Assembly (NCBI RefSeq): GCF_002906575.1
Contig: NZ_CP026309.1
Span: 1,674,001-1,738,000 of the forward strand
Direction: 5' to 3'
Origin: Salinigranum rubrum
Lineage (GTDB): Archaea > Halobacteriota > Halobacteria > Halobacteriales > Haloferacaceae
Length of the DNA: 64,000 nt
The stretch's first letter is position 1. Every line of letters starts with the position of its first letter. The position numbers and the translations under genes are program-made. The notes beneath the pieces were generated by a model that was not told the DNA's origin, searched no databases, and saw only the letters and a program-made list of their open reading frames with translations. This document shows, one piece after another, positions 52,836 through 62,664 of the stretch.

Positions 52836-53648
52836 CTACGTTTCCGATTCCGACGCCCGCGCGGCCTCGACGACGGCGCGGACGCGCGCCTCGTCGACCC
52901 GGTTGGTCGTCTCGCCGTCGACCTTGAGCGCGGTGCCGACGACGACGCCGTCGGCGTGCGCGAGGCACTCGTTCACCGTGTCGGCGGTGACGCCGCTCCC
53001 GACGAACAGCGGCGCGTCGTGACGGTCACAAGCCCGTGCGGCGCGGGCGAGTCGGTCCTCGTCGACGGCGTGTCCCGTCCCGCGTCCGGAGACGACCACC
53101 CCGTCGGCGAGGCCGCGTGTCACCACGTCGTCGACCGACTCGTCGAGCGACCGCCGCTCTCCCAGCGGGGCGGAGTGTTTGACGCCGACGTCGGCGAGGA
53201 CGGCGACGTCGCTCGCGAGGCGGGAGCGGAGCCGAATCGTCTCGTGGGCGCGGCCCTCGACGACGCCCTGGTCGGTCACGCGAGCGCCCGCGTGCACGTT
53301 GACGCGGACGAACGACGCGCCCGTCGCGCTCGCCACCGAGAGGGCGGCCTCGGCGTCGTTGCGGAGGACGTTCACCCCGACGGGACAGTCGACCTCCTCC
53401 CCGATTCGACCGACCACGTCCGTCATCGACGCGACGACGTGTTTGGGTACCGAGTCGGGGTAGAAGGGAACGTCGCCGAAGTTCTCGACCATGACGGCGT
53501 CGCATCCGCCGCTCGCGAGCGCGCGGGCGTCCGAAACCGCACGCGACCGGATTCGGTCGCGGCCAGCGTCCTCGTCGTAGTCGGGTGCGCCCGGGAGCGG
53601 TGGGAGATGGACCATGCCGACGACGGTCGGCGGGTCGAAGGGGGGCAT
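52836..53648 (-). CDS. BtpA/SgcQ-family protein
   Basis: A 270-residue TIM-barrel protein: VVGMVHLPPLPGAPDYDEDA, GCDAVMVENFGDVPFYPDSV, CPVGVNVLRNDAEAALSVAS, VKHSAPLGERRSLDESVDDV and GVVVSGRGTGHAVDEDRLAR. BtpA was first noted for photosystem I accumulation in cyanobacteria. The archaeal substrate is unknown, but the fold suggests a phosphate-containing ligand. ATG at 53648. Divergent from the DUF429 gene with about 140 bases between. Confidence 0.9.
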   Translation of the reverse strand: MPPFDPPTVVGMVHLPPLPGAPDYDEDAGRDRIRSRAVSDARALASGGCDAVMVENFGDVPFYPDSVPKHVVASMTDVVGRIGEEVDCPVGVNVLRNDAEAALSVASATGASFVRVNVHAGARVTDQGVVEGRAHETIRLRSRLASDVAVLADVGVKHSAPLGERRSLDESVDDVVTRGLADGVVVSGRGTGHAVDEDRLARAARACDRHDAPLFVGSGVTADTVNECLAHADGVVVGTALKVDGETTNRVDEARVRAVVEAARASESET

Positions 53649-53787
53649 ACGCGAGCGTCTCGGGCGACCGGGAAAGCCCGTTCGGTCTGTCCGAACGACC
53701 CGACGAAGGAGCACGATGCGACTGGATGGCGCGGTCGGACCGACCGACGGCCGAAGCCTCTTTCGTCCTCGCGCATCCCCTCTCAGC

Positions 53788-54534
53788 GTGTCCAGGTACA
53801 TCGGCGTCGACGGCTGCTCGGGCGGGTGGTTCGCGGTGGCGTACGACCCCGACGAGGGACCCCTCGACCACGGCCTGTACGAGACGTTCGGGGCCGTCGT
53901 CGACACGCACGTCCGTTCCGATACGGACCGACTGCTCGTCGACATTCCCATCGGCCTCCCCGAGACCGGCCGCCGTCGGTGCGACGAGGAAGCCAGAGAG
54001 CGCCTCGGGTCGCGCGCGTCGACGGTCTTCTTCGCGCCGTGTCGGGCCGTCCTCGGGGCCGCGGACCACGAGACGGCCTCGGCGGTGAACCGGGAGCGAA
54101 CGGGGTACGGGCTCTCCATCCAGGCGTGGCACCTCGTCCCGAAGATACGGGAGGTGGACGCGGTCCTCCGCTCCTCGTCCGCACTGCGGGAGACGGTGTC
54201 GGAGGCGCACCCCGAACTCTGCTTCGCCGCGCTGGGTGACGGCCCCGTCGCGGCGTCGAAGTCGACGCCGGCGGGGAGAGACGAACGACTCGACCGGTTG
54301 CGACCGTGGGTCGACGCGGACGAGGTGTACGAGTCGTGTCTCGACGCCTACCTCCGGAGGGACGTACAGCGCGACGACGTCCTCGACGCGCTCGCTCTCG
54401 CGCTCGCGGCGTCCCGCCCGCTGGCCCGTGTTCCCCCCGTTCCCGACGGGACAGTCCCCAGGGACCCGGTCGGTCTGCCGATGGAGATTCGCTACCCCGA
54501 AAATGGTTCGTTCGAAGAGGATTGGGTAGAATAG
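53788..54534 (+). CDS. DUF429 family protein
   Basis: A 248-residue RNase H-like-fold protein. Starts at GTG 53788 with YIGVDGCSGGWFAVAYDPDE, then LLVDIPIGLPETGRRRCDEE, the FFAPCRAVLGAADHETASAV and SEAHPELCFAALGDGPVAAS segments typical of DUF429, and the late DDVLDALALALAAS. The conserved acidic residues hint at metal-dependent phosphoryl chemistry; the role is unknown. The upstream in-frame extension to 53614 is Arg-rich and rejected. Confidence 0.88.
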   Translation: MSRYIGVDGCSGGWFAVAYDPDEGPLDHGLYETFGAVVDTHVRSDTDRLLVDIPIGLPETGRRRCDEEARERLGSRASTVFFAPCRAVLGAADHETASAVNRERTGYGLSIQAWHLVPKIREVDAVLRSSSALRETVSEAHPELCFAALGDGPVAASKSTPAGRDERLDRLRPWVDADEVYESCLDAYLRRDVQRDDVLDALALALAASRPLARVPPVPDGTVPRDPVGLPMEIRYPENGSFEEDWVE

Positions 54535-54775
54535 TTGCCCGATATAACAGTATATATGATATATACGACACACATTGTGATGAACAGAAGGCTTTTATGT
54601 ACAACTCTCACAGTAGTAGTTGGCGCGAACGACATCCCACCCTGCCATGTGTGTCTCAGTACCAGCCACCTCGTCGCGCCACCGTAGTCCCGAGTGAATA
54701 CGGGGGCGACACCACCCTGCCACTATCGCCCTCTTCTCGCGAAAGTCACTAACCCGTCGACTCCTCAGAGCCAGC
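54535..54775. promoter_or_regulatory. AT-rich spacer with palindromic patch
   Basis: 240 bases. 54540-54605 is far more AT-rich than its surroundings, with TATATATGATATATA and, downstream, GGCTTTTATGTACAAC. There are several TATA-like elements but no gene starts within 150 bases. No credible ORF. Confidence 0.4.
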
Positions 54776-55234
54776 ATGTACACTGGTCAGACCGAGCAGC
54801 CGTGCTGTCTCTGTGGTGAGGAGGAGACGGTCGCGCGGCTCGACCTCCCGCCGCGGACGGTGACGTTGATGCGGAACGCCGACCCCATCGCGTGGCGGGA
54901 CATCGTCGGTGAAGTCTCGGTTCACTTCTGCGAGAGCGACTGGGAACTCGTCAGGGAACTCGTTCTCGACATGGGGATGCTCCCCCTCTCGCGGTGCAAC
55001 GTCGCCCGCGCCTCCATGTCGTTCCGCGAGGACTTCGAGGCGCTGTTGAACGCGACGCGAGAGGAACCCGACCAGACCGAACTCGAAGCCCGCGCGCTCG
55101 AACGGAGCCGGGAAGCCCTCGCCGACCCCGACGCGGAACCGGTGGCGGCCGTCCAGGCGCGCGTCGTCGTCCTCGCGCTGCAGGAACTCGGCGTCCCCGA
55201 CGGTCGCGGACTCCCGACGCCCGACCGCGCGTAG
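54776..55234 (+). CDS. Uncharacterised protein with Cys-rich N-terminus
   Basis: A 152-residue protein. QPCCLCGEEETVARLDLPPR has Cys-x2-Cys, with HFCESDWELVRELV further on, so an N-terminal metal site is likely. A long helical region follows (EDFEALLNATREEPDQTELE, AVQARVVVLALQELG). No family recognised. 30 bases upstream of the DICT-domain gene; the two may be co-transcribed. Confidence 0.7.
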   Translation: MYTGQTEQPCCLCGEEETVARLDLPPRTVTLMRNADPIAWRDIVGEVSVHFCESDWELVRELVLDMGMLPLSRCNVARASMSFREDFEALLNATREEPDQTELEARALERSREALADPDAEPVAAVQARVVVLALQELGVPDGRGLPTPDRA

Positions 55235-55264
55235 GATTTTTTCACGTCTACCGAGCGAACAGTT

Positions 55265-55966
55265 ATGACCTCGATAGACGTACGGGAATTCATGTCACTC
55301 GGGCGAATAATCGACCGGGTCGAACGCCACGAGCGGCGGGTGACCCTCCAGTCCCCCCCGTCACGGGCCGTCGTGAGCGCCGTTCGGCGGACCTTCGGTC
55401 CACAGGGCGTGAGCGTCGACGTCGAGGACGGGGCCGACCGTCCTTCGGCGCTGGTCCGCGACGGCGGCGACGTCGTCACCGCCGTCCCGCTCGGCGACGA
55501 CGCCGCGTCGTTCGAGGCGGCGACCGAGGCGCTGACGGACGCGCTGTCGACGCTCGACCGGACGACGTTCGTCTCCTACGACCTGAGCGGGATGTTCGCG
55601 ACGACCCGCGAGATCGAAGACCGTGCGTGGCGTGTCGGGAGCGGCCGGCTTCGGGCGGGTTTTCAGCGGGTCGGCGCGCTCGCCGAGCAGGCGGCGGTTT
55701 ACGCGCAGTTGTCGACGGCGCTCGACGTCCACGCGTACGCCGTCCCCGACGGCTCGCCGCCGGACATGGGCGAGACGGTCGTCCACCTCGAACCCGCCCC
55801 CGAGATCGAGCGCTCGTGGTTCGTCGTCTACGACGGCGACGGCCGCGCGGCGCACAAGTGTGCGCTCGTCGCCGAGGAGCGCGGGCCGAGGCGGTTCTCG
55901 GGCTTTCTGACCTACGCGCCGAGCCTCGTCGACGAAGTCGACGACTACATCGCGGCGACCTACTAG
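55265..55966 (+). CDS. DICT sensory-domain protein
   Basis: A 233-residue protein that is essentially one DICT domain: FMSLGRIIDRVERHERRVTL, FVSYDLSGMFATTREIEDRA, WRVGSGRLRAGFQRVGALAE and YAQLSTALDVHAYAVPDGSP. DICT domains are associated with signalling proteins, often light-related. Here no output domain is attached, so it may act through a partner. Convergent with the acylphosphatase gene, 4 bases apart. Confidence 0.8.
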   Translation: MTSIDVREFMSLGRIIDRVERHERRVTLQSPPSRAVVSAVRRTFGPQGVSVDVEDGADRPSALVRDGGDVVTAVPLGDDAASFEAATEALTDALSTLDRTTFVSYDLSGMFATTREIEDRAWRVGSGRLRAGFQRVGALAEQAAVYAQLSTALDVHAYAVPDGSPPDMGETVVHLEPAPEIERSWFVVYDGDGRAAHKCALVAEERGPRRFSGFLTYAPSLVDEVDDYIAATY

Positions 55967-55970
55967 CTGC

Positions 55971-56264
55971 TCACCACCGGACGCGGAAGCCCGACGCGCC
56001 CTTCGGCTCGGAGAACTCGACCTCGACGTCGTCGACCCGCGCCGCGGGACTCCCCGTCTCACACCACTCGACCATCTCCTCGACGTCCGGCCGGGGGCCC
56101 TCGAAGACGGCTTCGACCCGGCCGTCGTCGAGGTTCCGGACCCACCCTTCGATGTCGTAGTCGCGGACTGCCTCGCGGGTGTTGGCTCGGTAGGCGACCC
56201 CCTGGACGCGGCCGGAGACGTACACGTGCGCGTGAACCTCGTCGTCCCCGTCGCGCTCTGTCAT
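55971..56264 (-). CDS. acyP: Acylphosphatase
   Basis: A 97-residue enzyme that hydrolyses acyl phosphates. Signature HVYVSGRVQGVAYRANTREA contains the phosphate-binding loop and catalytic R26; N44 in GWVRNLDDGRVE is the catalytic Asn. A typical family end is GFRVRW. The active-site signature is complete. Single gene. Confidence 0.94.
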   Translation of the reverse strand: MTERDGDDEVHAHVYVSGRVQGVAYRANTREAVRDYDIEGWVRNLDDGRVEAVFEGPRPDVEEMVEWCETGSPAARVDDVEVEFSEPKGASGFRVRW

Positions 56265-56461
56265 ACGTTACGTGCGTGCATGCAAGATAAAGAAGCCTCG
56301 TGTCCCCGAACGCGGCGGGGACCGCGCACGAACGGGGGAGACGTGAGTTCGTACGTTCGCCGGGAGCCCCAGCCCTCGACGGACGGTCGACAATGGCCCG
56401 CCGTCCACCGGTCACGACTGATGACCGACAGTATAAGGACGGTCCCCCGTGACGGGCGGGT

Positions 56462-57826
56462 ATGGAGCTGTTCGGTACCGCGGGAATCCGCGGCGACACG
56501 GCGGAACGAGTGACGCCCGAACTGGCGCTCGCCGTCGGGCGCGCTGCGGGCCTCGCCGCGGTCGAGGCCGAGGACGCGGAGTTCGTGGTCGGTCGCGACG
56601 GTCGAACGACGGGCGAGGCGCTCGCGTCGGCCGTCGAGGCGGGTCTGCTCTCGGCGGGGGCGACGGTCCGCCGCGCGGGCGTCCTCCCGACGCCGGCGCT
56701 GGCGTTCGCCTCGCGCGGGCGACGCGGGGTGATGCTCACCGCGAGCCACAACCCGCCCACGGACAACGGCCTGAAGCTGTTCGTCGACGGCGTCGAGTAC
56801 GACCGAGCACAGGAGCGGACCGTCGAGCGACGCGTCGACGACGAGTCCCCGCCCGTCTCGTGGGACCGCTGGGGGTCGACCGAGTCGGTGACGCCGCTCT
56901 CTCGCTACCGGCGGGCGGTCGTCTCGTACGCGGAGGGGGTCGGAAGCGACCTCGACGGCCTCTCGGTTGCGGTCGACTGCGGCAACGGCGTCGGCTCCGT
57001 GGCGACGCCGTGGGTACTCCACGAACTCGGCGCGCACGTCGTCGGCCTCAACGACAACGTGGACGGACACTTCCCGGGGCGCGAGTCGAAGCCGACACCG
57101 GAGTCGCTCACGGGTATTCGCGACTTCGTCGCCGACGGCGACTTCGACCTCGGCCTCGCACACGACGGCGACGCCGACCGACTGGTGGTGCTGGACTCGG
57201 CGGGGGAGGTGGTCCACGAGGACACCGTGCTCGCGATGTACGCGGCGGCGTACGTCCGGTCCTCGTCGGTCGCGGACCCGGTCGTCGTGACGACGCCGAA
57301 CGCCTCCGCGCGCATCGACGAGCGGGTGACCGCTCTCGGCGGCCGGGTCGAGCGCGTCCGACTCGGTGCGCTCCACGAAGGCATCTCGACGGCGCGGAAG
57401 GCGGGTGGCGACGTCGTCTTCGCCGCCGAGCCGTGGAAGCATATCCACCCCGCGTTCGGCGGCTGGATCGACGGCGTCTGCTCGGCGGCGGTCCTCTGTC
57501 GGTTGGTCGCCGGACAGGCTGGAGGACTCGACGGTCTCCGCGAGCCCATCACGGAGCGACCGTACCGGAAGGTGTCGGTCCCCTGTCCCGACGGGTCGAA
57601 ACGTGCGGCGATGGCGGCGCTTGAGACGTCGCTCCCCGAGGCGTTCCCGGGGGGCGAGGTGGACACCGAACACGGCGTCAGGCTGGAGTTCCCCGACGCC
57701 TCGTGGCTGCTCGTCCGTCCCTCCGGCACCGAGCCGTACGTCAGACTCTACGCCGAGAGCGACGACGTCGACGCGCTGGCCGAGGAAGCCCGGGCGGTGG
57801 TCGAGGCGGCCGTCGACGGATCTTAA
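56462..57826 (+). CDS. Phosphohexomutase (GlmM/PMM family) with variant sugar-binding loop
   Basis: A 454-residue alpha-D-phosphohexomutase. The active-site serine is S95 in TASHNPP, the Mg2+ loop is DGDADR at 235-240, and the C-terminal phosphate loop is RPSGTEPYVRLY. The sugar-specificity loop, usually GEpSGH or similar, here reads AEPWKHIHP at 322-330, so the substrate cannot be set between glucosamine, mannose and glucose phosphates. Starts MELFGTAGIRG, the family's normal opening. Single-gene unit. Confidence 0.88.
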   Translation: MELFGTAGIRGDTAERVTPELALAVGRAAGLAAVEAEDAEFVVGRDGRTTGEALASAVEAGLLSAGATVRRAGVLPTPALAFASRGRRGVMLTASHNPPTDNGLKLFVDGVEYDRAQERTVERRVDDESPPVSWDRWGSTESVTPLSRYRRAVVSYAEGVGSDLDGLSVAVDCGNGVGSVATPWVLHELGAHVVGLNDNVDGHFPGRESKPTPESLTGIRDFVADGDFDLGLAHDGDADRLVVLDSAGEVVHEDTVLAMYAAAYVRSSSVADPVVVTTPNASARIDERVTALGGRVERVRLGALHEGISTARKAGGDVVFAAEPWKHIHPAFGGWIDGVCSAAVLCRLVAGQAGGLDGLREPITERPYRKVSVPCPDGSKRAAMAALETSLPEAFPGGEVDTEHGVRLEFPDASWLLVRPSGTEPYVRLYAESDDVDALAEEARAVVEAAVDGS

Positions 57827-57859
57827 GCCCGAGGGTCGGAGTCATCAACGGAACGACGG

Positions 57860-57867
57860 CTTTATTG
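57860..57867 (+). promoter_or_regulatory. TATA box for the BMP lipoprotein gene
   Basis: CTTTATTG lies 25-32 bases before the ATG at 57892. Confidence 0.6.
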
Positions 57868-57891
57868 ACGCCACGCCGCGTCGTTTCTGGC

Positions 57892-59091
57892 ATGAGATTC
57901 GAAGACATCGATAGACGGACGTTCATCAAAGGAACCAGTGTCGCCGGTCTCGCGGGATTGGCAGGCTGTTCAGGCGGTCCGTCGGGTGGGTCGTCCGGCG
58001 AGTCGTCCGGTGGCTCGGAGAGCACCGCGACCGAGACGTCGTCCGGCGGCGACTCCGGCGAGTCGACCGAGTCCGACGGGATGGAGGAGACGGAGACCGA
58101 GCCCGGCGAGAGCGGGGGCTCCGAGTCGATCAACGTCGGGATGGTGTACGCCACTGGCGGGCTGGGTGACGGCTCGTTCAACGACCAGGCTCAGCAGGGC
58201 GCCTTCCAGGCGCGCGACGAGTTCGACGTCCAGATCGGCGAGGCCCAGCCCGAGGAGGTCGCACAGTTCAGCACGTTCCAGCAGCAGTTCGCCCAGTCGA
58301 CCGACCCGGCGTACGACCTCGTCTGCTGTATCGGCTTCCTCCAGACGGACGCGCTGAGCCAGACCGCACAGGACTACCCCGACCAGAACTTCATGCTCGT
58401 CGACTCGGTGGTCGAGGCCGACAACGTCGCTAACTACGTGTTCGCCGAGCACGAGGGGTCGTACCTCGTCGGGCAGATGGCGGGACTCCTCACGACGCAG
58501 GACTTCTCCGCCGGGGCGGGGTCGACCGCGGGCGACTCGACGACCGTCGGCTTCGTCGGCGGCGTCGAGTCCGACCTCATTCGGAAGTTCGAGGCCGGCT
58601 ACACCGCCGGCGTGAAGGCAGCCGACGAGAACATCGAGGTCCTCACGAACTACACGGGGAGCTTCAACGACCCCGCCGCCGGGAAAGAGGCCGCGCTCGC
58701 GATGTACAACTCCGGCGCGGACATCGTCTACCACGCCTCGGGTAACACCGGGACGGGCGTCTTCCAGGCCGCCCAGGAACAGGGCGCGTTCGCCATCGGC
58801 GTCGACCGCGACCAGTCGGTGACGAAGGAGTCGTTCGCGGACGTCATCCTCGCCAGCATGGTCAAGCGCGTCGACACCGCCGTCTACGACGCCATCGAGT
58901 CCGTCGTCAACGACAACTTCCAGGGCGGCAACGTCGTCACGCTCGGACTCGAAGAGAACGGCGTCGCGGCCGTCTACGGCTCCGAGTTGGAAAGCGAGAT
59001 TCCGCAGGACGTCAAGGACGCCGTCGCCTCCTCCCGGGAGTCCATCATCGCGGGCGACATATCGGTGCCGAGCGACCCGAGCAACGTCTGA
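57892..59091 (+). CDS. BMP-family ABC transporter substrate-binding lipoprotein
   Basis: A 399-residue exported binding protein. The start has a Tat motif and lipobox (DRRTFIKGTSVAGLAGLAGC), then a Gly/Ser/Glu-rich tether (to about residue 78). The PnrA/BMP domain follows: VGMVYATGGLGDGSFNDQAQ, MLVDSVVEADNVANYVFAEH, EGSYLVGQMAGLLTT, IVYHASGNTGTGVFQAA and GVDRDQSVTKESF. BMP proteins typically bind nucleosides. The ATPase and two permease genes begin 735 bases downstream with their own promoter. An intact single-gene transcript. Confidence 0.92.
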   Translation: MRFEDIDRRTFIKGTSVAGLAGLAGCSGGPSGGSSGESSGGSESTATETSSGGDSGESTESDGMEETETEPGESGGSESINVGMVYATGGLGDGSFNDQAQQGAFQARDEFDVQIGEAQPEEVAQFSTFQQQFAQSTDPAYDLVCCIGFLQTDALSQTAQDYPDQNFMLVDSVVEADNVANYVFAEHEGSYLVGQMAGLLTTQDFSAGAGSTAGDSTTVGFVGGVESDLIRKFEAGYTAGVKAADENIEVLTNYTGSFNDPAAGKEAALAMYNSGADIVYHASGNTGTGVFQAAQEQGAFAIGVDRDQSVTKESFADVILASMVKRVDTAVYDAIESVVNDNFQGGNVVTLGLEENGVAAVYGSELESEIPQDVKDAVASSRESIIAGDISVPSDPSNV

Positions 59092-59165
59092 GGCCGTCGT
59101 ACTGGTCGGCGAACGCGTCGTCCTTCAGTTCTTTCGAGTGGTTCGTGACGAGCGGGAGTCCAGAC

Positions 59166-59233
59166 GAGTGATGGACTCCTGTGGGCTGACTCTGTGACCG
59201 AGTGATGGACTCCTGTGGGCTGACTCTGTGACC
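59166..59233. repeat. Two-copy 34-bp tandem repeat
   Basis: Two identical adjacent 34-base units (59166-59199, 59200-59233) containing TGGACTCCTGTGGGCTGACT are followed by a diverged partial third copy (GAGTGACGGACT). It lies just after the BMP lipoprotein gene and could be a terminator-associated or unstable spacer repeat. Confidence 0.85.
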
Positions 59234-59367
59234 GAGTGACGGACTGTGCTCGGTAGCGGGCTGAGCCACACGGCTGATTGATTAGTCGACTCCGTAGCCT
59301 GCAGATGTAGGTGGCGTATCCGTGGACACGAAGCCCGTGCGAGCGCCAGGGCAGTGACACCACGAGT

Positions 59368-59640
59368 ACCGAAGCGACGATGCCGCTTCGAGCCGCTCGT
59401 TCGGTTTCCTCACGAAGACCTCACGCGCCACCGCACCGCCCCGCAATCTGGCGGTCGGCGCGCGGAAGTGAGCGAGTGACCCGCGCGGAACCTCCGGTTC
59501 CGTCGGAAGCCGGCGCATAGCGCCGACGACGAAGGGGACTGAGCGAACCGCACACGAGGGTCACGGCCGGGCTCTGTCCCGGCCGGACCGGTTGGGGAGG
59601 CACGAGGCCACGGTCCACCGTGCCCGTGTGTCGCGCGGTT
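59368..59640. repeat. Dispersed intergenic repeat (copy B)
   Basis: Two similarity blocks to other spacers. 59368-59428 (CGCTTCGAGCCGCTCGTTCG and flanks) matches copy A at 15474-15530. 59591-59640 (CGGTCCACCGTGCCCGTGTG) matches 15579-15632 and the copy at the window end. No coding capacity recognised. Confidence 0.6.
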
Positions 59641-59794
59641 CTCTCGCCGGTTCCAGCCGTCTCATCAAGGACTCCACACCGACCCACACGCGACTCTGTC
59701 CCCGCTACTCATCGGGACTCGCCATCCACCCCACTCCGTACTCGACCTCCGCCCGCACCTGCCATCACACCCACGCCCCATCACGAATCCTCGG

Positions 59795-59802
59795 CTTTAA
59801 AC
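59795..59802 (+). promoter_or_regulatory. TATA box for the BMP transporter ATPase gene
   Basis: CTTTAAAC lies 25-32 bases before the ATG at 59827, so the ATPase-permease genes can be transcribed separately from the binding protein. Confidence 0.55.
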
Positions 59803-59826
59803 GACTCCTGTCCGACGAAAGAGCCA

Positions 59827-61421
59827 ATGACTCCAGCCGTCCACCTCGACGGCATCACGAAGCGCTTCCCCGGCGTGGTCGCCAACGACGACGTCACGCT
59901 CCGGGTCGAACAGGGCTCCGTCCACGCCCTCCTCGGCGAGAACGGGGCCGGGAAGACGACGCTGATGAACGTCCTCTACGGGCTCTACCAGCCCACGGAG
60001 GGGCGCGTCGTCCTCGACGGCGAGGAGCGGGACTTCGACTCGCCGCGGGACGCCATCGACGCCGGCGTCGGCATGATCCACCAGCACTTCATGCTGGTCG
60101 ACCCGATGACCGTCGCCGAGAACATCACCCTCGGGAACGAACCGCGCAAGTGGGGCGGCCTCGCCGTCGACCGCGAGCACGCGAGGAGCGAAGTCGTCGA
60201 ACTCTCGAACCGATTCGGCTTCGACGTCGACCCCGACGCGCGCATCGAAGACGTCTCGGTGGGCGTCCAGCAGCGCGTCGAGATACTGAAAGCCCTCTAC
60301 CGGGGGCCGACATCCTCATCCTCGACGAGCCCACCGCGGTACTGACGCCCCAGGAGGTCGAGGAACTGTTCGCCGTCTTCGAGGAACTCACCGCACAGGG
60401 CAAGACCATCATCTTCATCAGCCACAAGCTGAGCGAGGCGATGGAGGCCGCGGACGAGATCACCGTCCTGCGGGACGGGGAGAACGTCGGCACCGTCGTC
60501 GCCGACGAGACCACCCGGGAGGAACTCGCCGAACTGATGGTCGGGAGGGAGGTCATCCTCGACGTCGAGAAGCGGCCGGCGACGGTCGGCGAGTCGACCC
60601 TCGGCGTCGAGGGGTGCGTCGCCGAGGACGAGCGCGGCGTCCGCGCCGTCGACGACGTCTCCTTCGAGGTACGAGAGGGAGAGGTGTTCGGCATCGCCGG
60701 CGTCGACGGCAACGGCCAGTCCGAACTCGTCGAGGCCATCACCGGCCTCCGCGACCCCACGGCGGGGCGCATCTCCTTCGAGGGGACGGACATCACCGAC
60801 CACTCGCGCCGCGAGCGCATCGACCGTGGGATGGCGTACATTCCCGAGGACCGCCAGGAGCGCGGGCTCGTGATGGACTTCGACCTCGTCGGGAACGGAA
60901 TGCTGGGGAGCCAACACCGCGAACCGTTCGCGAAGGGGGGCCGCCTCGACTGGTCCACGGCGCGCGGACACACGGAGTCGGTCATCGACGAGTACGACGT
61001 CCGCCCGCCGAACCCCGATTCGACGGCCGAGTCGCTGTCCGGCGGGAACCAGCAGAAGTTCATCGTCGGCCGCGAGTTCGAGCGCGACCCGACACTCGTC
61101 GTCGCCGCCCACCCGACCAGGGGTGTCGACGTCGGCTCCATCGAGTTCATCCACGAGCGCCTGCTGGACCTCCGCGACCAGGGTGTCGCCGTGCTCCTCA
61201 TCTCCTCGAAGTTAGAGGAGGTCCAGGGACTGTCGGACCGCCTCGCCGTGATGCACGACGGACGGTTCATGGACACGGTCGACCCCGAGGGAGTGACAGA
61301 AGAGGAGATCGGGCTGCTGATGGGCGGGGAGTACCCCGACGACTGGGACGAAGAGGCGACGGAGGCGGACGCCGGCACCGACGCCGACGCGGGCGTCAGA
61401 GCGGACGGTGATGGCCGATGA
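59827..61421 (+). CDS. BMP-type ABC importer ATPase with two ABC domains (apparent frameshift)
   Basis: About 531 residues, RbsA/MglA-like. Domain 1 has Walker A GENGAGKTT, Q-loop region IHQHFMLVDPMTVAENI and the unusual signature VSVGVQQRVEIL. Domain 2 has the degenerate Walker A AGVDGNGQSELVEAI and signature LSGGNQQKFIVGREF, with AHPTRGVDVGS, as expected for this subfamily. The frame from ATG 59827 stops at 60345; the remainder, starting GADILILDEPTAV, is in the -1 frame. One G added to GGGGG (60302-60306) gives ALYRGGADILILDEP. Stop overlaps the permease start. Confidence 0.92.
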
Positions 61422-62664
61422 GTGCGCTCGACCGCGCTCGCGGCGTGCTGGAGCGCCTCGTCGGCGCGTCCACCGCGGAACGGGCGCTCATCTCCGTCGC
61501 CTCGCTCGTGTTGGCGATACTCGTCGGGACCGTCATCATCCTCGTCTCGGGCCGGATGACCACCTGCTCGCCCGCCGACGCGGCGTACTACTTCGGTATC
61601 GGCTTCTGTTACGACCCCATCACCGTGTACGACCGGCTGTTCCTCGGCGCGCTCGGCGACCCGCTCAGAGGCGGGTGGTCGCCGCTCAACAGCCAACTCG
61701 CCGTGACGCTCCGCGAGACGACGGTTCTCATCTTCACGGGCCTCTCGGTGGCCATCGCGTTCCGGGCCGGCATCTTCAACATCGGGACCCAGGGCCAACT
61801 CGTCGTCGGCGCGCTCGCGACCGGATTAGGAGTGCTGTGGGCGTCGCCGTTCGTCTCGGGCGTCGTCGGAACCCTCCTCTTGATCCCGCTCGGCCTGGCC
61901 ATCGGCGCGGCGTTCGGCGCGCTCTACGGTGCCATCCCCGGCGTCCTGAAGGCGTACGCCGACGCGAACGAGGTCATCACGACCATCATGCTCAACCTCA
62001 TCGCGACCGGCGTCACGCTGTATCTCGTCTCGGACGTGTTCAAAGACCCCAACAGCCAGGCGAATCAGACCGTTCCTCTCCCCGACTACGCGACGTTCCC
62101 CTCGATTTTGTTCGGAGGGGCGACGGACTTCTCGCTTCTCGCCCTTCTCTTCGGCGTGGTCGCGCTCGTCGCCCTCGCGTACCTCATCAACCGGACGACG
62201 TTCGGCTACGACGTTCGGACCTCCGGGCTCCAGCCGGAGGCCGCCGAGTACGGCGGCGTCGACTCGAAGAAGACCATCGTGGCGAGCATGATGCTCTCCG
62301 GCGCGCTCGGAGGAATCGGCGGCGCGATGTACGTGCTGATGATCCTCGGGAAGTTCCAGACCGGCGTTCCGGCCTACGGCTTCGACGGCATCACCGTCTC
62401 CATCCTCGCCGGGAACAACCCCCTGGGCGTCGGCTTCGCGGCCCTGCTGTTCGGCGTGCTGAAGAGCGGTACGACGGTGGTGCAGTTCGCGACGGACGTC
62501 CCGCCCCAACTGGTGGGCGTGCTCCGCGGGCTCATCATCCTCTTCGTGGCGATGCCGGAGTTCTTCCGGCTCATCGGCAAGCGCCTCGGCTCCGTCGGGA
62601 GCGCGGGTCGAAGCCGGCCGCGACCGACGGCGGCGTCGAGTCGGGAGGTGCCGGCGATGAGTGA
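61418..62664 (+). CDS. BMP-type ABC importer permease 1 (apparent frameshift at 3' end)
   Basis: About 415 residues. It is a membrane subunit with eight to ten helices and the BPD_transp_2 pattern (AIAFRAGIFNIGTQGQLVVG; ANEVITTIMLNLIATGVTLY; GFDGITVSILAGNNPLGVGF). In the given sequence the frame runs straight into permease 2, but adding one G to the GGG at 62597-62599 gives RLGSVGERGSKPAATDGG and a stop at 62664. This overlaps the ATG of permease 2 (ATGAGTGA). The apparent permease 1-2 fusion is thus an artefact. Confidence 0.9.

Larger units (their letters stand above)
59092..59826. other. Long spacer inside the BMP transporter locus
   Basis: 735 bases between the binding protein and ATPase genes. 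It holds the 34-bp tandem repeat (59166-59233), dispersed repeat copy B (59368-59640) and the ATPase TATA box. Open frames here are Arg/Pro/Thr-rich, and I see no gene. Confidence 0.6.
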
